Below, one piece after another: positions 21,652 through 31,234 of a stretch of 64,000 bases of DNA. The DNA comes from Vibrio sp. NTOU-M3 (lineage in GTDB: Bacteria > Pseudomonadota > Gammaproteobacteria > Enterobacterales > Vibrionaceae). The notes beneath the pieces are model-generated. The model saw nothing but the letters and a program-made list of their open reading frames with translations, did no database searches and had not been told where the DNA came from. The stretch lies in the NCBI RefSeq assembly GCF_040869035.1, contig NZ_CP162100.1, forward strand, positions 186,001-250,000, in the 5' to 3' direction. A program made the translations under genes and the position numbers. Each line of letters opens with the position of its first letter. Positions within the stretch are counted from its first letter, which is position 1.

Positions 21652-21720
21652 TAAAGCTTAATTTTGTAAATTTATAGTCATCGTGGCTATATTGTTTTTC
21701 TTTGAAATGGATGTCTTGAA

Positions 21721-22725
21721 ATGCTGAAAACCACCATTATTGGAGCGAGCGGATATACCGGAGCAGAACTTGCCTTGATGGTGCATAAACATCCAGAGCT
21801 CACGCTAGCAGGTTTATATGTTTCCGCCAACAGTGCTGATGCTGGCAAACCTATTTCTGCGCTGCATGGCAAGTTAGCGGGCGTCATTGATGTGGCGATA
21901 CAACCTTTGGTTGATGTGACAAAAGCGGCACAGCAGTGTGATGTGGTGTTCTTAGCAACGGCTCATGAAGTCAGCCATGACTTAGCACAGCGCTTTCTTG
22001 AACAAGGATGTCAGGTGTTCGATCTCTCGGGTGCCTTTCGGGTCAAAAGCCAAGGTTTTTACGATGAATTTTATGGTTTCACGCATAACTATGAAGATTT
22101 GCTCGATAAAGCTGCTTATGGCTTGGCTGAATGGAATAGTGAGGCGGTAAAAAATAGCCAATTAGTCGCGGTGCCTGGTTGTTATCCAACAGCTTCTCAA
22201 CTTGCTATCAAACCATTGCTTGAGTCAGGTTTATTGGATGTATCTCAATGGCCAGTGATTAATGCAACCAGCGGTGTTTCCGGTGCAGGGCGTAAGGCGA
22301 GCATGGCCAATAGTTTTTGTGAAGTGAGCTTACATCCATACGGTGTATTTAATCATCGTCATCAGCCGGAGATTGCGACACACCTAGGTTGTGATGTCAT
22401 TTTCACGCCACACCTTGGTAACTTTAAACGTGGCATCTTAGCTACGATAACGATGAAGTTGGCTGAAGGAGTCTCTGCTGAACAGATCGAACAGGCATTT
22501 GAGCACGCTTATGCTAAGAAGCCCGCAGTTCGTTTAGTTAAAGGCGCTTTTCCAACCTTACAAAATGTTCAATTTACTCCTTTTTGTGACATTGGCTGGA
22601 AGGTTCAAGGAGAGCACATCATCGTGGTCTCTGCGATCGACAATTTATTAAAAGGCGCATCGAGTCAAGCGATGCAATGTTTAAACCTCCACTACGGATT
22701 CTCTGAGTTAACGGCACTGCTATAA
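21721..22725 (+). CDS. argC: N-acetyl-gamma-glutamyl-phosphate reductase ArgC
   Basis: ArgC reduces N-acetylglutamyl phosphate to the semialdehyde using NADPH, the third step of arginine synthesis. The 334 residues begin with the nucleotide-binding [12 protein letters not shown], and the active cysteine lies in [12 protein letters not shown] (about residue 154). [14 protein letters not shown] carries the catalytic histidine region. It heads argC-argB-argG, with argB 20 bases downstream. Expression is probably controlled by the ARG boxes upstream. Confidence 0.98.
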   Translation: MLKTTIIGASGYTGAELALMVHKHPELTLAGLYVSANSADAGKPISALHGKLAGVIDVAIQPLVDVTKAAQQCDVVFLATAHEVSHDLAQRFLEQGCQVFDLSGAFRVKSQGFYDEFYGFTHNYEDLLDKAAYGLAEWNSEAVKNSQLVAVPGCYPTASQLAIKPLLESGLLDVSQWPVINATSGVSGAGRKASMANSFCEVSLHPYGVFNHRHQPEIATHLGCDVIFTPHLGNFKRGILATITMKLAEGVSAEQIEQAFEHAYAKKPAVRLVKGAFPTLQNVQFTPFCDIGWKVQGEHIIVVSAIDNLLKGASSQAMQCLNLHYGFSELTALL

Positions 22726-22745
22726 GCGGTCTGAAAGGAAACGTT

Positions 22746-23537
22746 ATGACAGATAACAAACAAATGCCATTGGTGATCAAGTTAGGCGGTGCAGCACTTT
22801 CAAGCACCGATACGTTAAGCCATGTTTTTACGGCCATTGCAGATTATCAAAAGCAAGCTCAGCGACGAATCGTGATCGTTCACGGTGGTGGTTATCTGGT
22901 GGACGATCTCATGGCGAAACTGCAACTTCCAACAGTGAAAAAAGAAGGGTTGCGTGTGACGCCTTATGACCAAATCCCGCTGATTGCTGGTGCATTGGCT
23001 GGTACAGCCAATAAACAGCTTCAGGGGCAAGCGATCAAAGATGGATTAAATGCTGTGGGGTTAAGCCTAGCTGATGGTGGTTTGTGCCAAGTGGAAGAAT
23101 TGGATCCGGAGTTAGGAGCGGTAGGGAAAGCAATTCCGGGTCAATCTCAAGTGCTGCAAGCTATTTTGGAACAAGGTGCGCTGCCGATCATTAGCTCAAT
23201 TGGCTTAACGGCAGAAGGCCAGATGATGAACATCAATGCGGACCAAGCCGCGGTGGCCGTTGCTGGTGCATTAGACGCCGAGTTGGTGTTGCTCTCGGAT
23301 GTCAGTGGTGTGCTTGACGGAAAAGGGCATTTGCTTACCAGCTTAGATGCGGCTCAAGCCAACAAGCTGATCGAAGGCAAAGTGATCACCGACGGTATGA
23401 TCGTCAAAGTGAAAGCAGCATTGCAAGCGGCAAATGACTTAGGCAGACCGATTGAGGTTGCCACATGGCGCTACCCAGAAAAACTTGCACAACTGTTTGC
23501 CGGCAACAGCATTGGTACTCAATTTGTACCGCAATAA
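22746..23537 (+). CDS. argB: Acetylglutamate kinase ArgB
   Basis: ArgB phosphorylates N-acetyl-L-glutamate, the second step of arginine synthesis. The 263-residue protein has the amino-acid-kinase fold: KLGGAALSS near the start, [31 protein letters not shown] and [13 protein letters not shown]. It lacks the N-terminal extension found in hexameric arginine-inhibited forms, so it probably resembles the dimeric, arginine-insensitive E. coli enzyme (258 residues). It lies between argC and argG in one operon, and a GGAAACGTT segment precedes its ATG. Confidence 0.98.
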   Translation: MTDNKQMPLVIKLGGAALSSTDTLSHVFTAIADYQKQAQRRIVIVHGGGYLVDDLMAKLQLPTVKKEGLRVTPYDQIPLIAGALAGTANKQLQGQAIKDGLNAVGLSLADGGLCQVEELDPELGAVGKAIPGQSQVLQAILEQGALPIISSIGLTAEGQMMNINADQAAVAVAGALDAELVLLSDVSGVLDGKGHLLTSLDAAQANKLIEGKVITDGMIVKVKAALQAANDLGRPIEVATWRYPEKLAQLFAGNSIGTQFVPQ

Positions 23538-23617
23538 TTATTCAGAATTTTAGTTAAAAAGAATGGAAACCTGAGCACTGACCGCCAAGCGCAGAGCTAG
23601 GATCATGGAGAAGTAAA

Positions 23618-24838
23618 ATGAGCAAAGTACAAGTAAACAAAGTGGTTGTCGCATACTCTGGCGGTCTAGATACCTCGGTGATCATCCCTTGGTTAAAAGA
23701 AAACTACGATTGTGAAGTGGTGGCGTTTGTTGCTGACGTAGGCCAAGGTGCTGAAGAACTGGAAGGTATTGAAGAAAAAGCCAAAGCTTCAGGAGCGTCA
23801 GAGTGTTATGTGGCTGACCTAAAAGAAGAAATGGTAGCCGATTACATTTATCCAACGTTAAAAACGGGTGCTTATTATGAAGGTAAATATCTGTTAGGTA
23901 CTTCGATGGCGCGTCCGATTATCGCCAAAGCACAAGTAGAAGTGGCTCGTAAAGTTGGTGCTGATGCGCTATGCCACGGCTGTACCGGAAAAGGCAACGA
24001 CCAGGTGCGTTTTGAAGGTGCATTTGCTGCGCTTGCACCAGATCTTCACGTTATCGCACCTTGGCGTGAATGGGACTTAGTCAGCCGTGAGCAATGCCTT
24101 GATTACTTAGCTGAGCGGAATATCCCATGTAGTGCTTCCCTCACAAAGATCTACTCGCGTGATGCGAATGCATGGCACATTTCCACAGAAGGTGGGGTAT
24201 TGGAAGACACTTGGAATGCACCAAATGACGATTGTTGGGTATGGACAGCGGACCCTGAACAAGCACCAAATGAAGCGGAATATGTGACGCTAAAAGTAGA
24301 GAAAGGTGCCGTTGTTGGTGTCGATGGTGAGCAAATGACACCATACAATGCATTGGTTTATCTCAATGAAAAAGGCGCAAAGCACGGTGTTGGTCGTATT
24401 GATATCGTTGAAAACCGTTTGGTTGGCATGAAGTCTCGTGGTTGTTATGAAACGCCAGGGGGCACTATCATGATGGAAGCACTACGTGCTGTTGAACAAT
24501 TGGTATTGGATAAGAGTTCATTTGAGTTTCGTGAAGAGCTAGGCGTGAAAGCTTCTCACTTGGTGTACGACGGCCGCTGGTTTACACCGTTATGTAGCTC
24601 AATAATGGTTGCAGCTGAAGAGCTTGCACAAGACGTGAATGGTGAAGTGGTCGTGAAGCTATACAAAGGCCAAGCGACGGTGACTCAAAAACGTTCTGAT
24701 AACAGCTTGTATTCTGAAGAGTTTGCAACATTTGGTGAAGATGAAGTGTATGACCAGAGTCATGCTGGTGGTTTCATCCGTTTATACTCACTGGCGAGCC
24801 GCATTCGAGCGCTCAACGCAGCTAAGAAAAATCAATAA
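23618..24838 (+). CDS. argG: Argininosuccinate synthase ArgG
   Basis: ArgG joins citrulline and aspartate with ATP to give argininosuccinate. The P-loop-like [11 protein letters not shown] lies at residues 12-22, and the citrulline/aspartate-binding segments ([23 protein letters not shown]) are clear. At 406 residues it belongs to the shorter common type, not the roughly 447-residue E. coli type. GGAGAAGTAAA precedes the ATG. It is third in argCBG, 80 bases after argB, and a strong terminator follows, separating it from argH. Confidence 0.98.
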   Translation: MSKVQVNKVVVAYSGGLDTSVIIPWLKENYDCEVVAFVADVGQGAEELEGIEEKAKASGASECYVADLKEEMVADYIYPTLKTGAYYEGKYLLGTSMARPIIAKAQVEVARKVGADALCHGCTGKGNDQVRFEGAFAALAPDLHVIAPWREWDLVSREQCLDYLAERNIPCSASLTKIYSRDANAWHISTEGGVLEDTWNAPNDDCWVWTADPEQAPNEAEYVTLKVEKGAVVGVDGEQMTPYNALVYLNEKGAKHGVGRIDIVENRLVGMKSRGCYETPGGTIMMEALRAVEQLVLDKSSFEFREELGVKASHLVYDGRWFTPLCSSIMVAAEELAQDVNGEVVVKLYKGQATVTQKRSDNSLYSEEFATFGEDEVYDQSHAGGFIRLYSLASRIRALNAAKKNQ

Positions 24839-24858
24839 ACACTCATTCATTGTTACTG

Positions 24859-24889
24859 AAAGCCCGCTGGATAGACAGCGGGCTTTTTT
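24859..24889 (+). terminator. Terminator after argG
   Basis: An 11-bp stem AAAGCCCGCTG/CAGCGGGCTTT with a six-base loop and T-run. argH therefore needs its own promoter or read-through. Confidence 0.92.
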
Positions 24890-24922
24890 ATTAACTGGCG
24901 GTAAATATATTTATATAAAATT

Positions 24923-24961
24923 TCTGAATAATTATGTGAAATAAGTGAATTTTTACTTTAT
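24923..24961. promoter_or_regulatory. Candidate tandem ARG boxes upstream of argH
   Basis: Two ArgR-like boxes (24923-24940 and 24944-24961) each have a perfect TGAAT left half (24925 and 24946) and degenerate right halves. They are set 3 bp apart, 21 bp start to start, as in known ArgR operators. They lie about 100 bases before the argH ATG, just after the argG terminator. Confidence 0.6.
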
Positions 24962-25034
24962 TTTTAAATGGAATTACCGTAACGTTGAAGCATATCAAAA
25001 AAGACGCTGAATTCAGTCAAAACACAAGCAGTGA

Positions 25035-26933
<1,899 letters not shown>

Positions 26934-27063
26934 CGTTCTGAAAAGAAAAGTGTTTTAAAATTAAGGATAAAAAGATCAAAAAAGATCGATTTGTTTGGGA
27001 ACAAAGTTGGAAAAGTAGGGTCTATTAAAGTACCACTGCTTTTTCTTAGAAGAATCTAAGAGG

Positions 27064-27098
27064 GCCCCAGACCGAGATATTGGTTTTGGGGCTTTTTT
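27064..27098 (+). terminator. Terminator after argH(A)
   Basis: GCCCCAGACC pairs with GGTTTTGGGGC (one bulge), followed by six T. Confidence 0.85.
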
Positions 27099-27129
27099 GT
27101 ATCTGCACGCCACCCCCAGCCATGTTTGA

Positions 27130-27393
27130 TTAAGGTTTTTGAGCTCTTTTCTCTTTACGCTTGCGCCAAGGCAAAATGACAAAGCGCATCCATAAATGAA
27201 GAAACAATAAGCCATTGAAGGCGAAACCAGCAAAGAGCAAGGCGATCGACTCGATCGACTCAGGTGTATTGCGAAATAACCACCACCATATGATCCAGCA
27301 AAGTACCGATAATACCGTCAATTGATCCATGCAGCGTTTGCATCGGCCAATCTTTTTCCAAAACCAGTGATCACGACAAGTCTCACATGTCAT
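27130..27393 (-). CDS. Small cysteine-containing membrane protein, DUF3624-like
   Basis: An 87-residue protein of unknown function. The N-terminus carries CETC and CKRC pairs (Cys3, Cys6, Cys18, Cys21), a possible small metal site. Two hydrophobic stretches follow (about 26-40 and 50-72) and a basic tail (PWRKRKEKRAQKP). I recognise it as resembling the DUF3624 family seen in Vibrio; this is from memory and no function is assigned to that family. The start is supported by GGAGTAG eight to fourteen bases upstream on the minus strand. It stands alone between argH(A) and a small membrane gene on the other strand. Confidence 0.75.
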   Translation of the reverse strand: MTCETCRDHWFWKKIGRCKRCMDQLTVLSVLCWIIWWWLFRNTPESIESIALLFAGFAFNGLLFLHLWMRFVILPWRKRKEKRAQKP

Positions 27394-27585
27394 GTCATCT
27401 ACTCCATTATTTTGTTCGCTTTAATTATACTCAAGTGCTGTTCAGTGGGGCAATCACATCGTATCTTCATTGCGTGCAGAGCAGGCAGATTATGTTTTGA
27501 TGGTAAAAATGAAAACTTAACGTCATCTTGATTTTGTAGCACGTAATTGCTGTATGGTGGCGCTTGGCTCAAAAGGAATATAATA

Positions 27586-27693
27586 ATGACAACAGAACTT
27601 AAGTTTGCTCTTGGGATCGCTGGTACTTTTTTCGTTGTTGGTGCAACGGCCATCGGTTTGGTCAGCCACTATGCAATGATAACGACAATGTGA
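27586..27693 (+). CDS. Predicted 35-residue single-pass membrane protein
   Basis: A very short gene, starting MTTELKFALGIAGTFFVVG and ending HYAMITTM. One hydrophobic segment (about residues 7-27) rich in Gly and Ala spans the membrane. AAAAGGA lies eight bases before the ATG and a hairpin terminator follows 20 bases after the stop, so it has all the parts of a free-standing gene. I recognise no family. The antisense reading frame over it lacks such signals. Function unknown; small proteins of this kind often bind a larger membrane complex, but that is speculation. Confidence 0.65.
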   Translation: MTTELKFALGIAGTFFVVGATAIGLVSHYAMITTM

Positions 27694-27713
27694 TACCGAT
27701 TAAGGTGTAAAGT

Positions 27714-27744
27714 AAAAGCCTCGTTGATGACGAGGCTTTTGTTG
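27714..27744. terminator. Bidirectional terminator between the small membrane gene and the Lpd-like gene
   Basis: Perfect 10-bp stem AAAAGCCTCG/CGAGGCTTTT with a seven-base loop and short T-rich stretches on both sides. Confidence 0.8.
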
Positions 27745-27768
27745 TTTATAGGGCAAGCAATATGATGC

Positions 27769-29229
27769 TTAGCAACCCGGTCCGCAATCGAGACAATGTT
27801 TGATCATTTCAGGACCAAGATGCAGTTTTGCGTTCAAGTCTCGTAATGCTGTTCGCACGCCTTCTTCAATCACTGGGTGATAGAAAGGCATATCGAGCAT
27901 TTCTGATACGGTCATCTTGTTTTGGTGTGCCCATGCAAGTAGATGCGCGAGATGCTCTGCATTTGGACCCATCATTTCGGCGCCGAGGAATCGACCTGTT
28001 CCTTGCTCACCATAAACATGCAAGATGCCTTTATTTCGCAACATTACGCGAGAGCGGCCTTGGTTTTCAAATGAAACTTCACCAGTTGCAAAGCAACCAC
28101 AATTGCCCAAACGCGTTGATAATTGTTTGTAGGTTTCTCCGACCATCGCAATTTGTGGATCTGAGAATACTGCCGAAATTGGAGAACGGCGCAGACCAGC
28201 TCGAATATCTGGGAATCGGCCTGCATTGTCACCTGCAATACGTGCTTGATCCGCGGCTTCATGCAGTAACGGAATTTGATTACTCGCATCACCAGCGATG
28301 AAGATATTTTCTACTGACGTTTGCAGTGTGTAATGCTCTGCTGTTGGCACGCCGCGTTCATCAAGTTCAAGAGTGGTGTTCTCTAAGTTTAAGTTGTCCA
28401 CATTTGGACGACGCCCTGTTGCCGCAAGCACGTAGTCGACAATAAAGCTTTCTAATTCGCCATTATGGTTGATAAACAGAATCTCGACTTTATCTGTCCC
28501 CTCGATGCGCTTCATACTTTCAACTTTTACATCGGCGTCGAGATAGAATTCTTGTTTAAATGCTTGGTCAGCGTATGTCATGACTTCTGGATCTGTCAGT
28601 GGCCCTACTTGACCGCCAAGACCAAAGAGTTTTACTTTTACACCAAGTCTGTGAAGTGCTTGTCCAAGTTCAAGGCCGATAACACCAGGACCGAATACTG
28701 CCACTGATTCAGGGAGATCATCCCAGTTAAATACGTCATCATTAATGATCAGGCGATCACCCAATTCATTCCATACGGCAGGGTAAGCTGGGCGAGAACC
28801 TGTTGCGATCACAATGCGCTTTGCAGTGATCTGCGTATGATCGTCAACCATTAATGTGGTGTTGTCGATGAATTTTGCATAGCCTGCCACTTTGTCTTCT
28901 GCAGGGATCTCATCCACACCTTCTAAAACGAAACCGACGAAACGATCTCGTTCACGCTTCACGCGATCCATTACTTCTCGGCCGTTAATGACGATTTCGC
29001 CTTGAGGATGAACACCAAAGCCAGGCGCTTTTTCAATTTGATGGACACTTTCTGCTGCAGCAATCAACAGCTTTGAAGGCATACAGCCAACGCGAGCACA
29101 AGTTGTGCCGTAAGGGCCACCTTCAATTATTACAACACTATCAGTATGCGCTTTTGCCGCACGATAGGCGCCTAAACCTGCTGTACCACCACCAATAACG
29201 GCAACATCGACATTTAACTGTTTCATCAT
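27769..29229 (-). CDS. Dihydrolipoamide dehydrogenase-like flavoprotein disulfide reductase
   Basis: A 486-residue class I pyridine nucleotide-disulfide oxidoreductase. The FAD motif GGGTAGLGAY is at 13-22 and the redox-active pair at Cys44 and Cys49 (GTTCARVGCMPSK). The NAD(P) motif (FGPGVIGLELG), the second FAD motif (NIFIAGDAS) and the C-terminal catalytic His-Glu region (FYHPVIEEG) are all present. It resembles lipoamide dehydrogenase but is not in a 2-oxoacid dehydrogenase operon; instead it lies next to a peroxiredoxin-glutaredoxin and oxyR. The C-terminus ends HCLDCGPGC (Cys479, Cys482, Cys486), unusual for a true Lpd. It may reduce a thiol partner in oxidative-stress defence; its physiological substrate is unknown. 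Confidence 0.88.
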   Translation of the reverse strand: MMKQLNVDVAVIGGGTAGLGAYRAAKAHTDSVVIIEGGPYGTTCARVGCMPSKLLIAAAESVHQIEKAPGFGVHPQGEIVINGREVMDRVKRERDRFVGFVLEGVDEIPAEDKVAGYAKFIDNTTLMVDDHTQITAKRIVIATGSRPAYPAVWNELGDRLIINDDVFNWDDLPESVAVFGPGVIGLELGQALHRLGVKVKLFGLGGQVGPLTDPEVMTYADQAFKQEFYLDADVKVESMKRIEGTDKVEILFINHNGELESFIVDYVLAATGRRPNVDNLNLENTTLELDERGVPTAEHYTLQTSVENIFIAGDASNQIPLLHEAADQARIAGDNAGRFPDIRAGLRRSPISAVFSDPQIAMVGETYKQLSTRLGNCGCFATGEVSFENQGRSRVMLRNKGILHVYGEQGTGRFLGAEMMGPNAEHLAHLLAWAHQNKMTVSEMLDMPFYHPVIEEGVRTALRDLNAKLHLGPEMIKHCLDCGPGC

Positions 29230-29305
29230 GGATTCTCGCTTTTTTTATTCCCATGTCATGCTAGGGGCGTTGACTGGGGGTCATGAATTTTATTGGAATG
29301 TTTAA

Positions 29306-29350
29306 TCTAGATAAGTAGTCGGACTGCACTGAGACGACGACTTATCTAGA
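29306..29350. repeat. 16-bp inverted repeat between the peroxiredoxin and Lpd-like genes
   Basis: Left arm TCTAGATAAGTAGTCG (29306-29321), right arm CGACGACTTATCTAGA (29335-29350): 15 of 16 positions pair around a 13-base loop. No T-run follows on either strand, so it is not a typical terminator. It lies 74 bases past the peroxiredoxin stop and 77 bases before the Lpd-like ATG. Confidence 0.85.
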
Positions 29351-29424
29351 CTATGAGAGATGTGATTAAGGTGTCCCCCGAGCCACGAAGGCATCGGGAG
29401 ACTGAACGTTTTCGCTTTAAAGAT

Positions 29425-30153
29425 TTAGCCTAAGTAAGTTTCAAGCTCTTCACTACCACCGATGTGTCTACCACCGATGAACACTTGAGGTACCGTGGCA
29501 CGACCAGTGACTGCACGTAGGCTAACAGTCGTTGCATCTTTACCCAGAATCACTTCTTCATACTGAAGACCGTGATCAATCAGATTTTGTTTCGCCTTAG
29601 CACAGAAAGGACAGCCAGGTTTTGTAAATACTGTGATGGATTCCTGTGTTTTAAAGTTTGGTGCGATGTATGACAACATCGTGTCTGCATCTGAAACTTT
29701 GAACGGGTCGCCCGGCTCGTTTGGTTCGATGAACATTTTCTCAACGACACCATCTTTTACCAGCATGCTGTAGCGCCATGAGCGATCACCAAAACCAAGA
29801 TCTTTTTTCTCAACCAGCATTCCCATGCCATCAGTAAACTCGCCGTTACCATCAGGGATAAAGGTGATGTTTTCAGCTTCCTGATCGGCTTTCCAAGCGT
29901 TCATCACAAATGTGTCGTTAACTGAAACACAAAGGATTTCGTCGACACCGTGCTCTTTGAATACAGGGAACAATTCGTTATAACGAGGTAAGTGGCTTGA
30001 AGAACAAGTTGGTGTAAATGCACCCGGCAAGCTAAAGACAATGACCGTTTTGTTTTTGAATAGGTCGTCGCTTGTTACGTTAACCCAAGCATCACCTTGG
30101 CGAGTCGGGAAAGTAACCTGTGGAACATTTTGACCTTCTTTCGATGCGAACAT
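29425..30153 (-). CDS. Peroxiredoxin-glutaredoxin hybrid (PGdx)
   Basis: A 242-residue fusion of an atypical Prx5-type peroxiredoxin (residues 1 to about 165) and a glutaredoxin (about 170-242). The peroxidatic cysteine is Cys50 in PGAFTPTC, and the glutaredoxin site is Cys181-Pro-Phe-Cys184. In Haemophilus the same hybrid reduces hydrogen peroxide and alkyl peroxides with glutathione as direct reductant. It is divergent from oxyR, and an almost perfect OxyR site lies in the shared 151-base region, so induction by peroxide is likely. The Lpd-like reductase follows downstream on the same strand. Confidence 0.96.
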   Translation of the reverse strand: MFASKEGQNVPQVTFPTRQGDAWVNVTSDDLFKNKTVIVFSLPGAFTPTCSSSHLPRYNELFPVFKEHGVDEILCVSVNDTFVMNAWKADQEAENITFIPDGNGEFTDGMGMLVEKKDLGFGDRSWRYSMLVKDGVVEKMFIEPNEPGDPFKVSDADTMLSYIAPNFKTQESITVFTKPGCPFCAKAKQNLIDHGLQYEEVILGKDATTVSLRAVTGRATVPQVFIGGRHIGGSEELETYLG

Positions 30154-30256
30154 AGTGTTTTCCTTCTGATTTTAAATTCGTTTAGAGCTTAATCTTTTTG
30201 GTGGCTCTGTTTCGTTTTGTTGCGCTCATTATTGAAAAAAATCTTTGATAGCTCTA

Positions 30257-30293
30257 ATCGTTTGATGCTATGGTTTCGATAGGTTTTTTCTAT
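30257..30293. promoter_or_regulatory. OxyR operator between the peroxiredoxin gene and oxyR
   Basis: Four tetranucleotides with exact seven-base spacers: ATCG (30257), CTAT (30268), ATAG (30279), CTAT (30290). Fifteen of 16 positions match the E. coli OxyR consensus ATAG-N7-CTAT-N7-ATAG-N7-CTAT. It ends 11 bases before the oxyR ATG and about 100 bases from the peroxiredoxin start, fitting autorepression of oxyR and activation of the divergent gene. Confidence 0.85.
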
Positions 30294-30304
30294 CGAGGTA
30301 AAAA

Positions 30305-31195
30305 ATGAATATCCGCGATTTTGAATACTTGGTGGCTTTGGCTGAACACAAACACTTTCGCAAAGCCGCGGAAGCGTGTTTTGTTAGCCAACCAACGTTA
30401 AGTGGTCAGATCCGTAAGTTAGAAGACGAGCTTGGCACGGCTTTGTTAGAGCGAAGCAGCCGTCGGGTTTTGTTTACGGATGCGGGGTTACAACTCGTTG
30501 ATCAAGCTCGATGCATTCTGAATGAAGTGAAAACATTTAAAGACATGGCAAGCGGCCAAAGTGGTGCGATGTCTGGTCCAATGCACATTGGCTTTATTCC
30601 AACCGTTGGGCCTTATATCCTTCCTCGCATCGTCCCTGCTTTAAAAGAACAATTCCCTGAACTTGAATTGTTTTTGCATGAGGCGCAAACGCAGCAATTG
30701 GTGCGTCAATTAGAAGACGGTAAGCTCGATTGTTTGGTGTTAGCGTCAGTTGCAGAGACGTCACCTTTTAAAGAAATTGAGGTGTACAGTGAGCCTCTGA
30801 GCGTTGCGGTGCCGTGCGATCATGAATGGGCGACGCTAGACAGTATTGACATGCTTGAGTTGAATGGTAAGACGGTGCTGGCTTTAGGGGATGGCCACTG
30901 CTTACGTGATCAGGCGTTGGGCTTTTGTTTTGCCGCTGGGGCAAAAGATGATGAACGCTTTAAAGCAACCAGCTTAGAAACCTTGCGTAATATGGTCGCC
31001 GCAGGTGCAGGCATTACGTTATTACCTGAGCTTTCCTTACCCAAAGAAAAGCAAAAAGATGGCGTTTGTTATATTCGAGCCGTCAACCCAGAACCATCAC
31101 GCAGTATCGTTCTGGTGTATCGTCCGGGGTCTCCGTTAAGAGCGCGTTTTGAGCAATTGGCCTCGACCATTTCTGAGCAATTGGCTGCTCGATAG
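30305..31195 (+). CDS. oxyR: Hydrogen peroxide-sensing LysR-type regulator OxyR
   Basis: OxyR activates peroxide-defence genes when a disulfide forms between two cysteines. The 296-residue protein has a LysR helix-turn-helix (residues 1-60, with AAEACFVSQPTLSGQIRKLE) and the sensor cysteines at Cys199 and Cys208 (GDGHCLRDQALGFC), the same numbers as in E. coli OxyR. GAGG lies nine bases before the ATG. It is divergent from the peroxiredoxin-glutaredoxin gene and its upstream region holds its own operator. A bidirectional terminator separates it from mrcA. Confidence 0.97.
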   Translation: MNIRDFEYLVALAEHKHFRKAAEACFVSQPTLSGQIRKLEDELGTALLERSSRRVLFTDAGLQLVDQARCILNEVKTFKDMASGQSGAMSGPMHIGFIPTVGPYILPRIVPALKEQFPELELFLHEAQTQQLVRQLEDGKLDCLVLASVAETSPFKEIEVYSEPLSVAVPCDHEWATLDSIDMLELNGKTVLALGDGHCLRDQALGFCFAAGAKDDERFKATSLETLRNMVAAGAGITLLPELSLPKEKQKDGVCYIRAVNPEPSRSIVLVYRPGSPLRARFEQLASTISEQLAAR

Positions 31196-31198
31196 TTG

Positions 31199-31232
31199 AA
31201 AAAAAGGTTGACCATTAGGTCAACCTTTTTTT
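31199..31232. terminator. Bidirectional terminator between oxyR and mrcA
   Basis: A-run, GGTTGACC, ATTA loop, GGTCAACC, T-run: a 15-bp stem including A-T flanks with seven T on either strand. Confidence 0.93.
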
Positions 31233-31234
31233 CA

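Noticed and set aside
27399..27653. 84-residue minus-strand open frame over the small membrane gene
   Set aside because: The plus-strand 35-residue gene has a ribosome site and terminator; this frame has neither and no recognisable features.
27828..28301. 157-residue plus-strand open frame over the Lpd-like gene
   Set aside because: Antisense to a well-conserved flavoprotein; composition and lack of signals argue against coding.
29370..29400. CCCGA/TCGGG hairpin near the peroxiredoxin end as terminator
   Set aside because: Imperfect stem and no T-run on the minus strand, so termination there is unsupported.
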